Part shown: one piece after another, positions 63,829 to 64,000 of the stretch
Layout of the letters: each line of letters begins with the position of its first letter
Position numbering within the stretch: position 1 is the first letter of the stretch
NCBI RefSeq assembly: GCF_002006355.2
Contig: NZ_CP096980.1
Coordinates: 3,286,001-3,350,000 of the forward strand
Direction of reading: 5' to 3'
Source of the DNA: Clostridium felsineum DSM 794
Lineage (GTDB): Bacteria > Bacillota > Clostridia > Clostridiales > Clostridiaceae
DNA length: 64,000 nt
Notes under the pieces: generated by a model
What the model saw: the letters and a program-made list of their open reading frames with translations, nothing else
Database searches by the model: none
What the model was told of the DNA's origin: nothing
Translations under genes and position numbers: made by a program

Positions 63829-64000
63829 TTATTTAATAGCTCTTAAAACTGCCTCTTTAATACCATTAATAGAATTAAACTTATAGCTTTCTAAATCAAC
63901 TGCCTCTAATTTAATATTAAAATGTTTCTGAACTTCCAAAAAAACATATACCATATCAACTGCTGAAAACATCAATTTTCCTGTGAGGGAAACATCAAAA
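63829..64000 (-). CDS. Acyl-carrier-related protein of the peptide locus (C-terminal part)
   Basis: Cut by the right edge: 56 residues of the C-terminus are visible. FSAVDMVYVFLEVQKHFNIKL and FNSINGIKEAVLRAI mimic the helix 2-helix 3-helix 4 pattern of acyl carrier proteins (ADSLDTVELVMALEEEF...). The position that would hold the phosphopantetheine-carrying Ser of DSL is off by one residue, so the prosthetic group may be absent. Clostridial Cys-rich peptide clusters are known to carry an acyl-carrier-related protein. The 63689-63828 gap holds only the promoter or leader for the precursor. Confidence 0.75.
   Translation of the reverse strand, partial: FDVSLTGKLMFSAVDMVYVFLEVQKHFNIKLEAVDLESYKFNSINGIKEAVLRAIK

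Overview
The window is AT-rich, densely coded DNA from a Clostridium, most likely C. acetobutylicum or a close relative. The support is strict-anaerobe metabolism (pyruvate:ferredoxin oxidoreductase at 735-4256, a bifurcating-type EtfAB/FAD lactate dehydrogenase set at 54196-57611), a secreted protein built only of ChW repeats (45736-46671; an architecture best known from C. acetobutylicum), a DUF3787-type spore-surface protein and a clostridial Cys-rich peptide locus at the right edge. Species is inferred from memory of families, not from a search. No rRNA, tRNA or CRISPR array was seen.

Layout. 1-6.1 kb: a broken response regulator, PFOR, a lipoprotein, a small zinc-ribbon membrane protein and a two-subunit small DMT transporter. 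6.1-12.4 kb: a secreted GH26 mannanase next to a solute-binding protein / YesM-like kinase / YesN-like regulator operon, probably a three-component polysaccharide sensor. 12.5-16.3 kb: spore-surface peptide and a 1042-residue SpoIID/LytB wall protein. 16.3-23.5 kb: accessory genes (MerR, GT1 glycosyltransferase, TetR, a decayed copy of the glycosyltransferase, a three-gene set of anchored paralogs, a DHA2 efflux pump). 23.6-31.2 kb: a 2'-5' RNA ligase-like protein, a tandem family of membrane proteins, a broken HD phosphohydrolase and a TPR/TPR/AAA+ operon. 31.7-33.6 kb: an IS1182-type element. 33.6-37 kb: LysR with a divergent EamA exporter, racemase, methyltransferase. 37-45.7 kb: M4 neutral protease, PucR-type regulator, acetyltransferases, Fe-S flavoprotein, peptidase E, methyltransferase. 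45.7-53.6 kb: cell-surface and envelope functions (ChW protein, double-HD protein, CBM21 protein behind a structured leader, GT4, PAP2, OmpR-type two-component system). 54.2-58.5 kb: lactate oxidation with its GntR regulator and a palindromic operator. 58.7-61.7 kb: chemoreceptor and two lipoproteins that resemble EF-Tu domain 2.

The most interesting stretch is the right edge (61985-64000, minus strand). An acyl-carrier-like protein (cut by the edge), a 56-residue precursor with five cysteines spaced CxCxCxCxC after a MKKLGK leader, and a subtilisin-like protease with an unrecognised C-terminal half form part of a clostridial Cys-rich peptide (Clo7bot / CLI_3235-type) maturation locus. The expected radical SAM enzyme is not in the window and would lie beyond base 64000.

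Decay is frequent: a receiver-deleted regulator, a frameshifted and nonsense-mutated HD protein, a glycosyltransferase relic with a deletion between short direct repeats, and a probable secreted-protein remnant upstream of the OmpR regulator.
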